Assembly: GCA_007123195.1 (NCBI GenBank)
Contig: SKLO01000129.1
Location: 1 to 7,721, forward strand
DNA length: 7,721 nucleotides
Direction of reading: 5' to 3'
Source: Verrucomicrobiales bacterium
GTDB lineage: Bacteria > Verrucomicrobiota > Verrucomicrobiia > Verrucomicrobiales > SKLO01
Shown here: positions 1 through 6,055 of the stretch, in pieces
Position numbering within the stretch: position 1 is the first letter of the stretch
Layout of the letters: every line of letters starts with the position of its first letter
Program-made: the position numbers and the translations under genes
Notes under the pieces: model-generated
What the model was told of the DNA's origin: nothing
The model's input: only the letters and a program-made list of their open reading frames with translations
Database searches by the model: none

Positions 1-287
1 TGGGTTCGAATCCCACCCTTGGGGCGGACGATGGCGCGGCAGATGGCGGAAGGGGTGGGATTGTCGCTGCGCGACGGTCTCCGCTTCGCTCCGGCTCGAA
101 CCCCTGCCCGGCGTGGGTTCGAATCCCACCCTTGGGGCGGACGATGGCGCGGCAGATGGCGGAAGGGGTGGGATTGTCGCTGCGCGACGGTCTCCGCTTC
201 GCTCCGGCTCGAACCTCCGCCGGCGTGGGTTCGAATCCCACCCTTGGGGCGGACGATGGCGCGGCAGATGGCGGAAGGGGTGGGATT
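1..287. repeat. Tandem array of about 112-bp units carrying tRNA-Ser 3' fragments
   Basis: Two full units (1-113 and 114-225) and a partial third (226-287) are nearly identical; the difference is a few bases just before each unit junction. Each unit contains TGGCGGAAGGGGTGGGATT (44-62, 157-175, 269-287). In minus sense this is the CCA end, discriminator, acceptor 3' strand and part of the T-arm of the adjacent tRNA-Ser; the third occurrence is the tRNA itself. In the first two, identity to the tRNA ends within the T-loop and the sequence goes on as GTCGCTGCGCGAC, a 5-bp hairpin. Each unit also has an oppositely oriented T-arm copy (1-20, 113-133, 225-245). The array probably extends upstream of the window. 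I see no gene here; open frames across it come from the repetition. Confidence 0.9.
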
Positions 288-358
288 CGAACCCACGGTA
301 GAGTTTCCCCTACGCCTGATTTCGAGTCAGGTGCCTTCGACCTCTCAGCCACCCTTCC
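269..358 (-). tRNA. tRNA-Ser (anticodon CGA)
   Basis: Read on the minus strand, the gene folds as a class II tRNA. The acceptor stem pairs GGAAGGG (358-352) with CCCTTCC (279-273), followed by discriminator G (272) and an encoded CCA (271-269). The anticodon stem-loop is CCTGA-CTCGAAA-TCAGG, giving anticodon CGA, which reads UCG serine codons. A long variable arm with GTAG/CTAC pairing separates it from the T-arm GTGGG-TTCGAAT-CCCAC (296-280). The long variable arm, the D-arm sequence GCTGAGAGGTCGAAGGC and the discriminator G all fit serine identity. The gene looks intact. Its 3' end is duplicated in the tandem array directly downstream. I could not assign a convincing promoter in the 60 bp upstream (above 358). 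Confidence 0.96.
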
Positions 359-622
359 GTTTTGACTCGCATCTGCCGCCGGGGGCCGGATGTCCGACCC
401 TCGGGCAGCGCAAACTCTAGCCCGGGGGCGGTAGCGCCGCAAGCACGGATTCACACCCCTGCGCCGGCCGCGCTCCCGACCGCGGCCGGCCGATCCGCCC
501 AACCCCCTGACGGTCAGAAGCCAACACCCCGGGGTTGACCGGAGCGGTTTTTGGTGAGGGACGGGCGTTCATCATGCCGAACAAAAAATAGTTGGCAATG
601 CTAAAGCTTTTTTCTTGCCCGA
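359..622. other. Intergenic region between tRNA-Ser and the nrd control region
   Basis: No gene is visible in this 264-bp stretch. Most of it is GC-rich. An AT-rich island (about 581-616, with runs of A and T) sits just before the first NrdR box and probably marks the nrd promoter region. TTGGCA (592-597) and TTGCCC (615-620) resemble -35 hexamers, but neither has a matching -10 element at normal spacing. I therefore do not name a promoter. The tRNA and the nrd operon are divergently transcribed from this region. Confidence 0.6.
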
Positions 623-670
623 ACGCTATATCTTGAGCATCATCTGCTCGGCAGTCACAACATCTTGTGT
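623..670 (+). promoter_or_regulatory. Two tandem NrdR boxes upstream of nrdB
   Basis: Box 1 (623-638) reads ACGCTATATCTTGAGC and box 2 (655-670) reads TCACAACATCTTGTGT. Both keep the core of the NrdR consensus as I know it (acaCwAtATaTwGtgt): the C, the central A and AT, and the downstream T-w-G. Box 2 also keeps most of the outer arms. The boxes are offset by exactly 32 bp, about three helical turns, with a 16-bp spacer. This is the paired arrangement typical of NrdR sites. NrdR is the nucleotide-sensing repressor of ribonucleotide reductase operons in bacteria. Box 1 lies next to the AT-rich island and contains TATATC, so binding could block a -10 region. Lack of an experimental start site is the main uncertainty. 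Confidence 0.75.
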
Positions 671-862
671 CCTGCCCGGCAGCCGCCAGGCCGCGCCGAA
701 GCCGGATTCCGGGGCTGAAAGCCGCCTGAAACGCCGCCTGATGCCAGCTGCAGGAGCTTCCAGACGCCCGCTCAGCACCCGCGCAGCCCGCCCGCCCGAC
801 CAGACCACCTCATCGACCAATCCACCGTCACTCCCGCCGCCACCGCAGACCAAACCCACTCC
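671..862 (+). other. Purine-poor nrdB leader
   Basis: This 192-bp stretch between the NrdR boxes and the nrdB start is C-rich and holds no credible gene. It contains a short direct repeat, GCCGCCTGA (721-729 and again about 11 bp later). No Shine-Dalgarno sequence precedes the nrdB ATG: the last 20 bases are almost all C and A. I looked for B12-riboswitch motifs, since such switches control some reductase operons, and found none. Confidence 0.5.
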
Positions 863-1948
863 ATGGAAAAGACCTACACGATCGGAACCCGCTCCTTCGT
901 CCTCGACCAAGCCAAGGCCGAGAGTGCCTTCGCCGCCAAGCGCGTCATCAACGGCCGCCAGGTGCCCTATTTCAACATCCTGCCGCTCAAGTATGGCTGG
1001 GCCTACGATCTCTACAAGAAGATGAAGGCCAACCACTGGGAGCCGGAGGACATCTCCATGCAAAAGGACGTCGAGCAGTGGCGCGACGCCGCCCTGGTGG
1101 GCGACAACGAGCGCTGGATTGTCATGATGGGCATCGGCTATTTCTCGGCCGCCGAGGGCATCGTGGGTGACAACGTGCTGCACGTGGTCCGCGAGCTGGT
1201 GACCGCGCCCGAACTCAAGCTGGTGCTCGGCCGCCACGCCCACGAGGAGAACATCCACGCCGACAGCCTGCTCTACATGATCTCGTCGCTGGGAATCAAC
1301 CCGCACGAGTGCGAGGCCATGTTCGAGCAGATCGAGACCATCAGCCGCAAGAACGACTTCGTGAGCCGCACCTCCAACTCGCTGAGGCGCGATCTGGACC
1401 TGACCGACCCGGTCAACAAGCAGCTGCTGGCGAAGAACATTTTCGTGTTCGGCCAGTGCATGGAGGGCACCCAGTTTTACGGCCTGTTCGGCATGATTCT
1501 GAGCCTGTACCGGCAGGGCAAATTTCCCGGCATCGGCCAGATGTTCCGCTACACCCTGCGCGACGAGTCGAACCACATCGAGTTGTTCCGCAACCTGTTC
1601 ATGGATCTGGTGGAGGAGAACCCGGAGATCTGGACGCCCGAGTTCCGCCAGCAACTGCGCGACCTGATGGCCGAGGCGGTGGAACTGGAGAAGGAGTTCA
1701 TCCGCGACTGCCTGCCGATCAACGCCGTGGGCCTGTCGGCGGCCGAGTTCGAGCGCTACATCGACTACATTGCCGACCGCCGCCTGACCGGGCTCGGGCT
1801 CGACCCGATCAATCCGGGCACCGAGAACCCGTTCCCGTGGCTGGCCGAACTGATGGACATGAAGAAGGAGCAGAACTTCTTCGAGGGACGCGTCACCGAA
1901 TACCAGAAGACCTCGTCGCTCGGCTCGGTCAACGACGACGATCTGTGA
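863..1948 (+). CDS. nrdB: Class I ribonucleotide reductase small subunit (R2), class Ic-like
   Basis: The 361-residue protein is the R2 subunit, which generates the oxidant that starts ribonucleotide reduction in NrdA. All six metal ligands are visible: E98, E129, H132, E201, E235 and H238, in the segments AAEGIV, ENIH, CMEGTQFY and RDESNH. The radical-transfer residues W59, D234 and C-terminal Y347 are also present. The position of the radical tyrosine (Y122 in E. coli; ENIHADSL here) is Leu136, codon CTG. The first ligand is Glu rather than Asp. Both features match the chlamydial class Ic group, in which a Mn/Fe centre replaces the tyrosyl radical; ligand spacing also fits it (31 residues from E98 to E129, 34 from E201 to E235). 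Cofactor identity is inferred. The ATG is chosen because the preceding sequence looks non-coding. It is the first gene of the nrdB-nrdA operon, behind two NrdR boxes, and its length is normal. Confidence 0.96.
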   Translation: MEKTYTIGTRSFVLDQAKAESAFAAKRVINGRQVPYFNILPLKYGWAYDLYKKMKANHWEPEDISMQKDVEQWRDAALVGDNERWIVMMGIGYFSAAEGIVGDNVLHVVRELVTAPELKLVLGRHAHEENIHADSLLYMISSLGINPHECEAMFEQIETISRKNDFVSRTSNSLRRDLDLTDPVNKQLLAKNIFVFGQCMEGTQFYGLFGMILSLYRQGKFPGIGQMFRYTLRDESNHIELFRNLFMDLVEENPEIWTPEFRQQLRDLMAEAVELEKEFIRDCLPINAVGLSAAEFERYIDYIADRRLTGLGLDPINPGTENPFPWLAELMDMKKEQNFFEGRVTEYQKTSSLGSVNDDDL

Positions 1949-2087
1949 GCCATGGATCGCGCGGGGACGCCTTGCCCCCGTGCCGGCCTTCGCATCCACA
2001 GCTGCATTTGATCCCCACGGCAGCCGCCTTGCCAACCCAACCCAACCCAACCAGCCCCCGTCACCCGCCAACCCACCCTCGCACGCC
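1949..2087 (+). other. nrdB-nrdA intergenic gap with (CCAAC)4 microrepeat
   Basis: The 139 bp between the two genes are C-rich and contain four perfect CCAAC pentamers (2032-2051). There is no terminator-like hairpin, so the genes are probably co-transcribed. An in-frame GTG at 1980 would extend NrdA by 36 residues, but the added peptide is Pro/Ala/Asn-rich and encoded by the microrepeat, so I reject it. No Shine-Dalgarno motif precedes the ATG at 2088. Confidence 0.6.
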
Positions 2088-5000
2088 ATGATTGGAAGAG
2101 AACTCTTTGAAGAAGATGTCGAACTGAAGAAATTCGCCACCACGCCCAAGAACCAGAAACCCTCCTTCAACTGGCGGGTCGAGGCCGGCGAGACCGCCCT
2201 TGAGGGGCTTGAGCGGCTGGTGGTGGCGGTCGGCGAGCAGCAGCGGGCGTTCGACCTGGCAGAGATCTGCGACACCATCGGCAGCGCCCTCACCGACCTT
2301 TTGTTGTCCAAGGGGGAGAACGAGATCTACACCGAGGAAAACCGCCGCCGGGTGGGCAACTTCGCCCGCACGGTGGCCGCCGAGCTGGCATCCCGCCTGC
2401 CCCAGGGAGGCAACACCGGCGGCCAGCCCGGCTCGGTCTCGGCCGCCCAGGTGCATCGCGCCATTGAGAAGGCGCTGGTCAAGCACAACGCCCACGACAT
2501 TGCCCGCAGCCTGGTGGTGCGGCGCCCCTACCTCGAGGACGCCTGGGAGGAGTCGGCCGAGACCGACTTCCCGCGCGTCAGCACCCGCGTCATCCGCCGC
2601 AACCGCGACGTGGTCGCCTGGAACCCGGCCAAGATCGAGGCCGCCGTGCGCAAGGCATTCCTGTCGTTGGAACTCGACCCCGAGCCGGCGCGCAAGATCG
2701 CGCTGGCCATCAGCCAGCGGGTGGTGGGTGAAGAACTCCCGTATCTTCACATCGAGGAATTGCAGGACATGGTGCAGGAGGAACTCATGCGCCAGGGCTG
2801 CTTCAAGGTGGCGGAGGCCTACATCCTCTACCGCTCCCGCCGCGCCGAGGTGCGCAAGCAATTTGAACAGGAAACCCAGCGACCACCGGCCGTCGACCCC
2901 AACCAGGACTCGCTGATTCTGATCAAGGAACACGACGGCAGCACCTCGCTGTGGGACGGCACCGAGTTGCGCAAGCGCATCGAGTTCGCCTCGCTCGGGC
3001 TTGAGTTGTGTCTCACGCCGGAACAGATCGAGGGCGAACTGCGGCGTTCGGTGTATGCCGAGATGACCCGCGCCGACCTGCAGACGACGATCATCCTCAA
3101 TGCCAAGACCCTGATTGAGCAGGACGCCGACTTCGCCAGGTTTGCCGCCCGCATCCTGCTCACCTTCATCTACGAGGAAGTGCTCGACTGGTCGATCCAG
3201 CGCGACGGTGTGGCCGGGCTGCCGTCGGCCCATCGCCGGGCGTTCAAGCGCAACCTCGCCCGCGGGGTCGAGATCGGCCGGATCCATCCGCGGCTGCTCG
3301 ACTTCGACCTCGACCGGCTGGCCGACGCGCTCGATCCGGCCGCCGACCTTGAGTTTGACCACCTGGGCATCCAGACCCTCTACGACCGTTACCTCATCGT
3401 CGACAAGGTTGCCAAGCCGACCCGCCGGATCGAAACCCCGCAGTTGTTCTGGATGCGGGTGGCCATGGGCCTGTTCACCGAGGAGGCCAAGCAGCCGGAG
3501 GACCACATCATCAACCTCTACCGGCTGTACCGCTCGCGCCGCTTCTGTTCCTCCACCCCCACCCTGTTCAACGCCGGCACCCAGCACTCGCAGCTGTCGT
3601 CCTGCTACCTTTACAAGGTCGACGACAGCATCGAGTCGATCATGCTGCGCGGCATCGCCGAGAACGCCTTCCTGTCCAAATGGGCCGGCGGACTCGGCGG
3701 CTCCTGGACCTCGGTGCGCGGCACCGGATCCCACATCCACGGCACCAACGGCGAGTCGCAGGGCGTGATCCCGTTCCTCAAGCTGCACAACGACCAGTTG
3801 GTGGCGGTCAACCAGGGCGGCAAGCGCAAGGGCTCCGGCTGCGCCTACCTGGAAACCTGGCACAACGACATCTTCGAATTCCTCGAACTGCGGCGCAACG
3901 TCGGCGACGACCGTCGGCGCACGCATGACATGAACACGGCCAACTGGATCCCGGACCTGTTCATGAAGCGCATGGAGGCCCGCCAGCACTGGACCCTGTT
4001 CCGCTCCAACGAGGTGCCCGATCTGCACGACCTCTACGGCAAGGCGTTCGAGGAAAAATATCTCGAATGTGAGGACAAGGCCTCCCGCGGCGAGATCTAC
4101 GGCAAGCAGGTGCCCGCCATCGACCTGTGGAAGACCATGCTCAAGATGTTGTTCGAAACCGGGCACCCCTGGATCACCTTCAAGGATCCGTGCAACGTGC
4201 GCAGCCCGCAGGACCACATCGGCGTCATCCACAGCTCGAACCTCTGCACCGAGATCACCCTCAACACCTCCGAGGACGAGACCGCGGTCTGCAATCTCGG
4301 CTCGATCGTGATCGAGAACCACCTCGACCACGAGGGCAACATCGACCACGACAAGCTGCGCGAGTCGGTCCGCATCGCGGTCCGCGCGCTCGACAACGTG
4401 ATCGCGATCAACTTCTACCCGACCGAGGCGGCGCGCCGTTCCAACCTGCGCCACCGTCCGATCGGGCTGGGCGTGATGGGGCTGCAGAACGCGCTCTACC
4501 TGAAGCGCATCCCGTTTGCCTCGGACGAGGCGGTGGAGTTCAACGACGAATTCATGGAGGCGGTGGCCTACTACGCCTACGAGGCCTCCAGCGACCTCGC
4601 CGCCGAGCGCGGTTGCTACGCCTCCTACAAGGGTTCCAAGTGGGACCGCGGCCTGCTGCCGCCGGACACGCTCGACCTGCTCGAACAGGAGCGCGGGCTG
4701 CCGATCGATGTGCCCCGCGGCGGTCGGATGGACTGGCAGCCGTTGCGGGAAAAGATCGCCCGCCAGGGCATGCGCAACAGCAACGTGCTGGCGATCGCGC
4801 CCACCGCCACCATCTCCAACATCATGGGCAGCAGCCCCTGCATCGAGCCGGCGTTCAAGCACCTCTACGGCAAGAGCAACCTGTCAGGCGACTTCACCGT
4901 GCTCAACACCCACCTGGTGCGTGATCTGCGCAAGCGAGGCTTGTGGAACAAGGAACTCTGCGCCCAGCTCAAGTATCACCACGGCGAGCTGGCGGAGATC

Positions 5001-5372
5001 CCCGGTATTCCGGACGACCTGCGCGAACTCTACCAGACCGCGTTCGAGATCCCGCCCCAGTTCATGATCGACGCCGCCGCCCGGCGGCAGAAATGGATCG
5101 ACCAGAGCCAGTCGCTGAACCTGTTCCTCGGCAAGCCGGACCTGGTCATCCTGTCGCACATGTACCGCGCCGCCTGGCATTCCGGCCTGAAGACCACCTA
5201 CTACCTGCGCACCCTGGGGGCGTCAGACATCGAGCAGGTGTCGGGCACCGCCAAGAAGGAGATGCGGGGCGTGGTCAGCGGGGCGACCGCCGCCGCGGGC
5301 GAGACCCCGCCCCAGGTCGTCTGCCGGCTCAACGCCGAAGCCGACGGCACCGACTGCGAAGCCTGTCAGTGA
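2088..5372 (+). CDS. nrdA: Ribonucleoside-diphosphate reductase large subunit (R1) with three ATP-cone regions
   Basis: This 1094-residue cytoplasmic subunit reduces ribonucleoside diphosphates to deoxy forms using the oxidant made by NrdB. The N-terminus holds three ATP-cone-like regions, the sites that sense ATP/dATP: a divergent one (about 54-145), a canonical one (about 166-255, VIRRNRDVVAWNPAKIEAAV to AEAYILYRSRR) and a second divergent one (about 275-365). The catalytic barrel follows (about 385-1075). Active-site residues are all present: C506 (SSCYLY) and C735 (AVCNLG) form the redox pair; N718, C720 and E722 (NLCTE) include the thiyl-radical cysteine; Y1038-Y1039 (TTYYLR) complete radical transfer. 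The tail ends in a CEAC pair (C1090, C1093) that would re-reduce the active site. The protein is longer than E. coli NrdA (about 760 residues) mainly because of the extra cones, an architecture I also associate with chlamydial NrdA. The gene order nrdB then nrdA is less common. Confidence 0.97.
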   Translation: MIGRELFEEDVELKKFATTPKNQKPSFNWRVEAGETALEGLERLVVAVGEQQRAFDLAEICDTIGSALTDLLLSKGENEIYTEENRRRVGNFARTVAAELASRLPQGGNTGGQPGSVSAAQVHRAIEKALVKHNAHDIARSLVVRRPYLEDAWEESAETDFPRVSTRVIRRNRDVVAWNPAKIEAAVRKAFLSLELDPEPARKIALAISQRVVGEELPYLHIEELQDMVQEELMRQGCFKVAEAYILYRSRRAEVRKQFEQETQRPPAVDPNQDSLILIKEHDGSTSLWDGTELRKRIEFASLGLELCLTPEQIEGELRRSVYAEMTRADLQTTIILNAKTLIEQDADFARFAARILLTFIYEEVLDWSIQRDGVAGLPSAHRRAFKRNLARGVEIGRIHPRLLDFDLDRLADALDPAADLEFDHLGIQTLYDRYLIVDKVAKPTRRIETPQLFWMRVAMGLFTEEAKQPEDHIINLYRLYRSRRFCSSTPTLFNAGTQHSQLSSCYLYKVDDSIESIMLRGIAENAFLSKWAGGLGGSWTSVRGTGSHIHGTNGESQGVIPFLKLHNDQLVAVNQGGKRKGSGCAYLETWHNDIFEFLELRRNVGDDRRRTHDMNTANWIPDLFMKRMEARQHWTLFRSNEVPDLHDLYGKAFEEKYLECEDKASRGEIYGKQVPAIDLWKTMLKMLFETGHPWITFKDPCNVRSPQDHIGVIHSSNLCTEITLNTSEDETAVCNLGSIVIENHLDHEGNIDHDKLRESVRIAVRALDNVIAINFYPTEAARRSNLRHRPIGLGVMGLQNALYLKRIPFASDEAVEFNDEFMEAVAYYAYEASSDLAAERGCYASYKGSKWDRGLLPPDTLDLLEQERGLPIDVPRGGRMDWQPLREKIARQGMRNSNVLAIAPTATISNIMGSSPCIEPAFKHLYGKSNLSGDFTVLNTHLVRDLRKRGLWNKELCAQLKYHHGELAEIPGIPDDLRELYQTAFEIPPQFMIDAAARRQKWIDQSQSLNLFLGKPDLVILSHMYRAAWHSGLKTTYYLRTLGASDIEQVSGTAKKEMRGVVSGATAAAGETPPQVVCRLNAEADGTDCEACQ

Positions 5373-5377
5373 TCCGC

Positions 5378-5468
5378 CAGTGGTCAGTGGGCAGTGGGCA
5401 GTGGGCAGTGGGCAGTGGGCAGTGGGCAGCGGGCAGCGGGCAGCGGGCGTCGGTCAGTGGGCAGTGCG
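5378..5468. repeat. 13-unit heptamer tandem repeat (CAGTGGG)n
   Basis: Thirteen consecutive 7-bp units begin 5 bp after the nrdA stop codon. The first is CAGTGGT, the next six are CAGTGGG, three are CAGCGGG, one is CGTCGGT, and the last two are CAGTGGG and CAGTGCG. The internal block of variants suggests expansion by slippage after single-base changes. Heptamer arrays of this kind occur between genes in cyanobacteria and, from memory, in Verrucomicrobiota and Planctomycetota. Function is unknown. It would lie in the 3' untranslated part of the nrd message. Confidence 0.95.
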
Positions 5469-5496
5469 CGGAAGTTGGAGCCCGGGACCCGGTCCT

Positions 5497-5590
5497 GATG
5501 CCGGAGGCATCAAAGCCGGTAGCCGGTGGTTGAGCGAAGCGACACCACCGGATTCCGCCCGCCCCCATGATTGCACCCCGGCAGGGGTGC
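5497..5590 (+). repeat. Three-hairpin repetitive element, copy A
   Basis: The element has three hairpins in order. H1 is GATGCC-GGA-GGCATC (5497-5511). The central one pairs CCGGTGGT (5523-5530) with ACCACCGG (5544-5551) around an internal loop TGA/GAC and a tiny inner stem GC-GAA-GC. H2 is GCACCCC-GGCA-GGGGTGC (5573-5590). Linkers are 6 bp (H1 to the GGTAGCC lead-in) and 21 bp. A second copy lies in opposite orientation 80 bp downstream. The paired, inverted layout recalls REPIN/BIME elements. It follows nrdA in the sense direction, so it could also act as a 3' end stabiliser or terminator, although no U-tract follows any hairpin. I see no protein-coding potential. Confidence 0.85.
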
Positions 5591-5670
5591 CAGCTTGGTG
5601 GCAACGTTTGGTATCTTCTGGCCTTGTCTTGGCGCCGCAGCCGCCCGGGCGTGGGCGGCCCGCGCCGATG
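5591..5670. other. Spacer between the inverted elements, with its own hairpin
   Basis: This 80-bp stretch separates copies A and B. Its 3' half can fold: GGCGC (5631-5635) with GCGCC (5662-5666), and inside that GCCGCCC (5640-5646) with GGGCGGC (5653-5659). The 5' half (5591-5630) is less structured and richer in T. No gene is visible. Confidence 0.6.
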
Positions 5671-5769
5671 GCATCCCTCCAGGATGCATTTTCGGGGGAA
5701 ACGTCACCGGTGGTGTCGCCCGCGGAGCGGGCTCAACCACCGGCTACCGTCTTGGATCCCTCCGGGATC
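5671..5769 (-). repeat. Three-hairpin repetitive element, copy B (inverted)
   Basis: On the minus strand this copy repeats the order of copy A. H1 is GATCCC-GGA-GGGATC (5769-5755). The central hairpin pairs CCGGTGGT (5743-5736) with ACCACCGG (5714-5707), with the same TGA/GAC internal loop but a 6-bp inner stem GCCCGC-TCC-GCGGGC. H2 is GCATCC-TGGAG-GGATGC (5687-5671). Compared with copy A, stems differ by paired changes: G-C to C-G in H1 and C-G to T-A in H2. The 6-bp linker between H1 and GGTAGCC is also kept (CAAGAC against AAAGCC). Confidence 0.85.
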
Positions 5770-5780
5770 AGGCTCCGCGC

Positions 5781-5792
5781 TGCCCGAGGGCA
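5781..5792. repeat. Small palindrome after copy B
   Basis: TGCCC (5781-5785) and GGGCA (5788-5792) form a 5-bp inverted repeat around GA. It resembles the H1-type palindromes of the neighbouring elements and may be a remnant of the same family. It is too short to be sure. Confidence 0.35.
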
Positions 5793-5820
5793 TTGCCTTC
5801 GCGGCCAGGGCCACGGTCGA

Positions 5821-5855
5821 GTGGCGGGTGGCGGGTGACGAGTGGCGGGTGATTC
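5821..5855. repeat. Second heptamer repeat (GTGGCGG type)
   Basis: Five consecutive 7-bp units read GTGGCGG, GTGGCGG, GTGACGA, GTGGCGG and GTGATTC. The period matches the larger array after nrdA, but the unit sequence differs, so the two arrays probably arose separately. No gene overlaps it convincingly. Confidence 0.8.
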
Positions 5856-6055
5856 GGTGCTGACGTCGATGGGGGGGATAAGGCGGTATAGGTATTGCGC
5901 CCTGCACAGCCGGGCGCAGCACTTTCCATCGGGGACCGGACTGCCTGTGCCGCTGATGCGGGCGGTTTTTGGCGGAAATGAATGGCGGGCATGAAAAACC
6001 TGCCACGGTGCTTTTTTGCTGGCGCATCGGCCGGGTTGCGCCCACGGTTTGCCTC
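5856..6055 (+). other. Upstream region of the Gfo/Idh/MocA gene
   Basis: No gene is seen in these 200 bp. A hairpin pairs TGCGCCC (5896-5902) with GGGCGCA (5912-5918) around a 9-base loop; no T-run follows, so I do not call it a terminator. TATAGG (5887-5892) resembles a -10 element, but no -35 element is suitably placed. A T6 tract and an A5 tract lie within 60 bp of the start codon. No Shine-Dalgarno motif precedes the ATG at 6056. Confidence 0.45.

Noticed and set aside
1..20. 3' end of a plus-strand tRNA
   Set aside because: A T-arm is present, but the following bases do not give a CCA end, and the same segment recurs in each array unit without the rest of a tRNA.
1..287. CRISPR array
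   Set aside because: The units are 112-113 bp and nearly identical throughout, with no short repeat and variable spacer pattern.
19..420. Plus-strand open frames through the tRNA array
   Set aside because: The predicted peptide merely repeats the tandem unit and reads through the tRNA gene antisense.
671..862. Possible B12 riboswitch in the nrdB leader
   Set aside because: No B12-box or other conserved core segment is recognisable, and the leader is short for that class.
626..2311. 561-codon open frame on the minus strand across nrdB
   Set aside because: It is antisense to a clear nrdB, its protein is low-complexity and has no recognisable domain, and long antisense frames are expected in GC-rich coding DNA.
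2061..4862. 933-codon open frame on the minus strand across nrdA
   Set aside because: It mirrors nrdA codon use, is rich in Val, Leu, Gly and His without family motifs, and nrdA has every catalytic residue.
5329..5863. Several small open frames on both strands in the nrdA downstream region
   Set aside because: They translate heptamers and hairpin elements; similar spurious proteins are often annotated over such repeats.
5896..5918. Hairpin as a terminator
   Set aside because: The stem is good, but no T-run follows on either strand.
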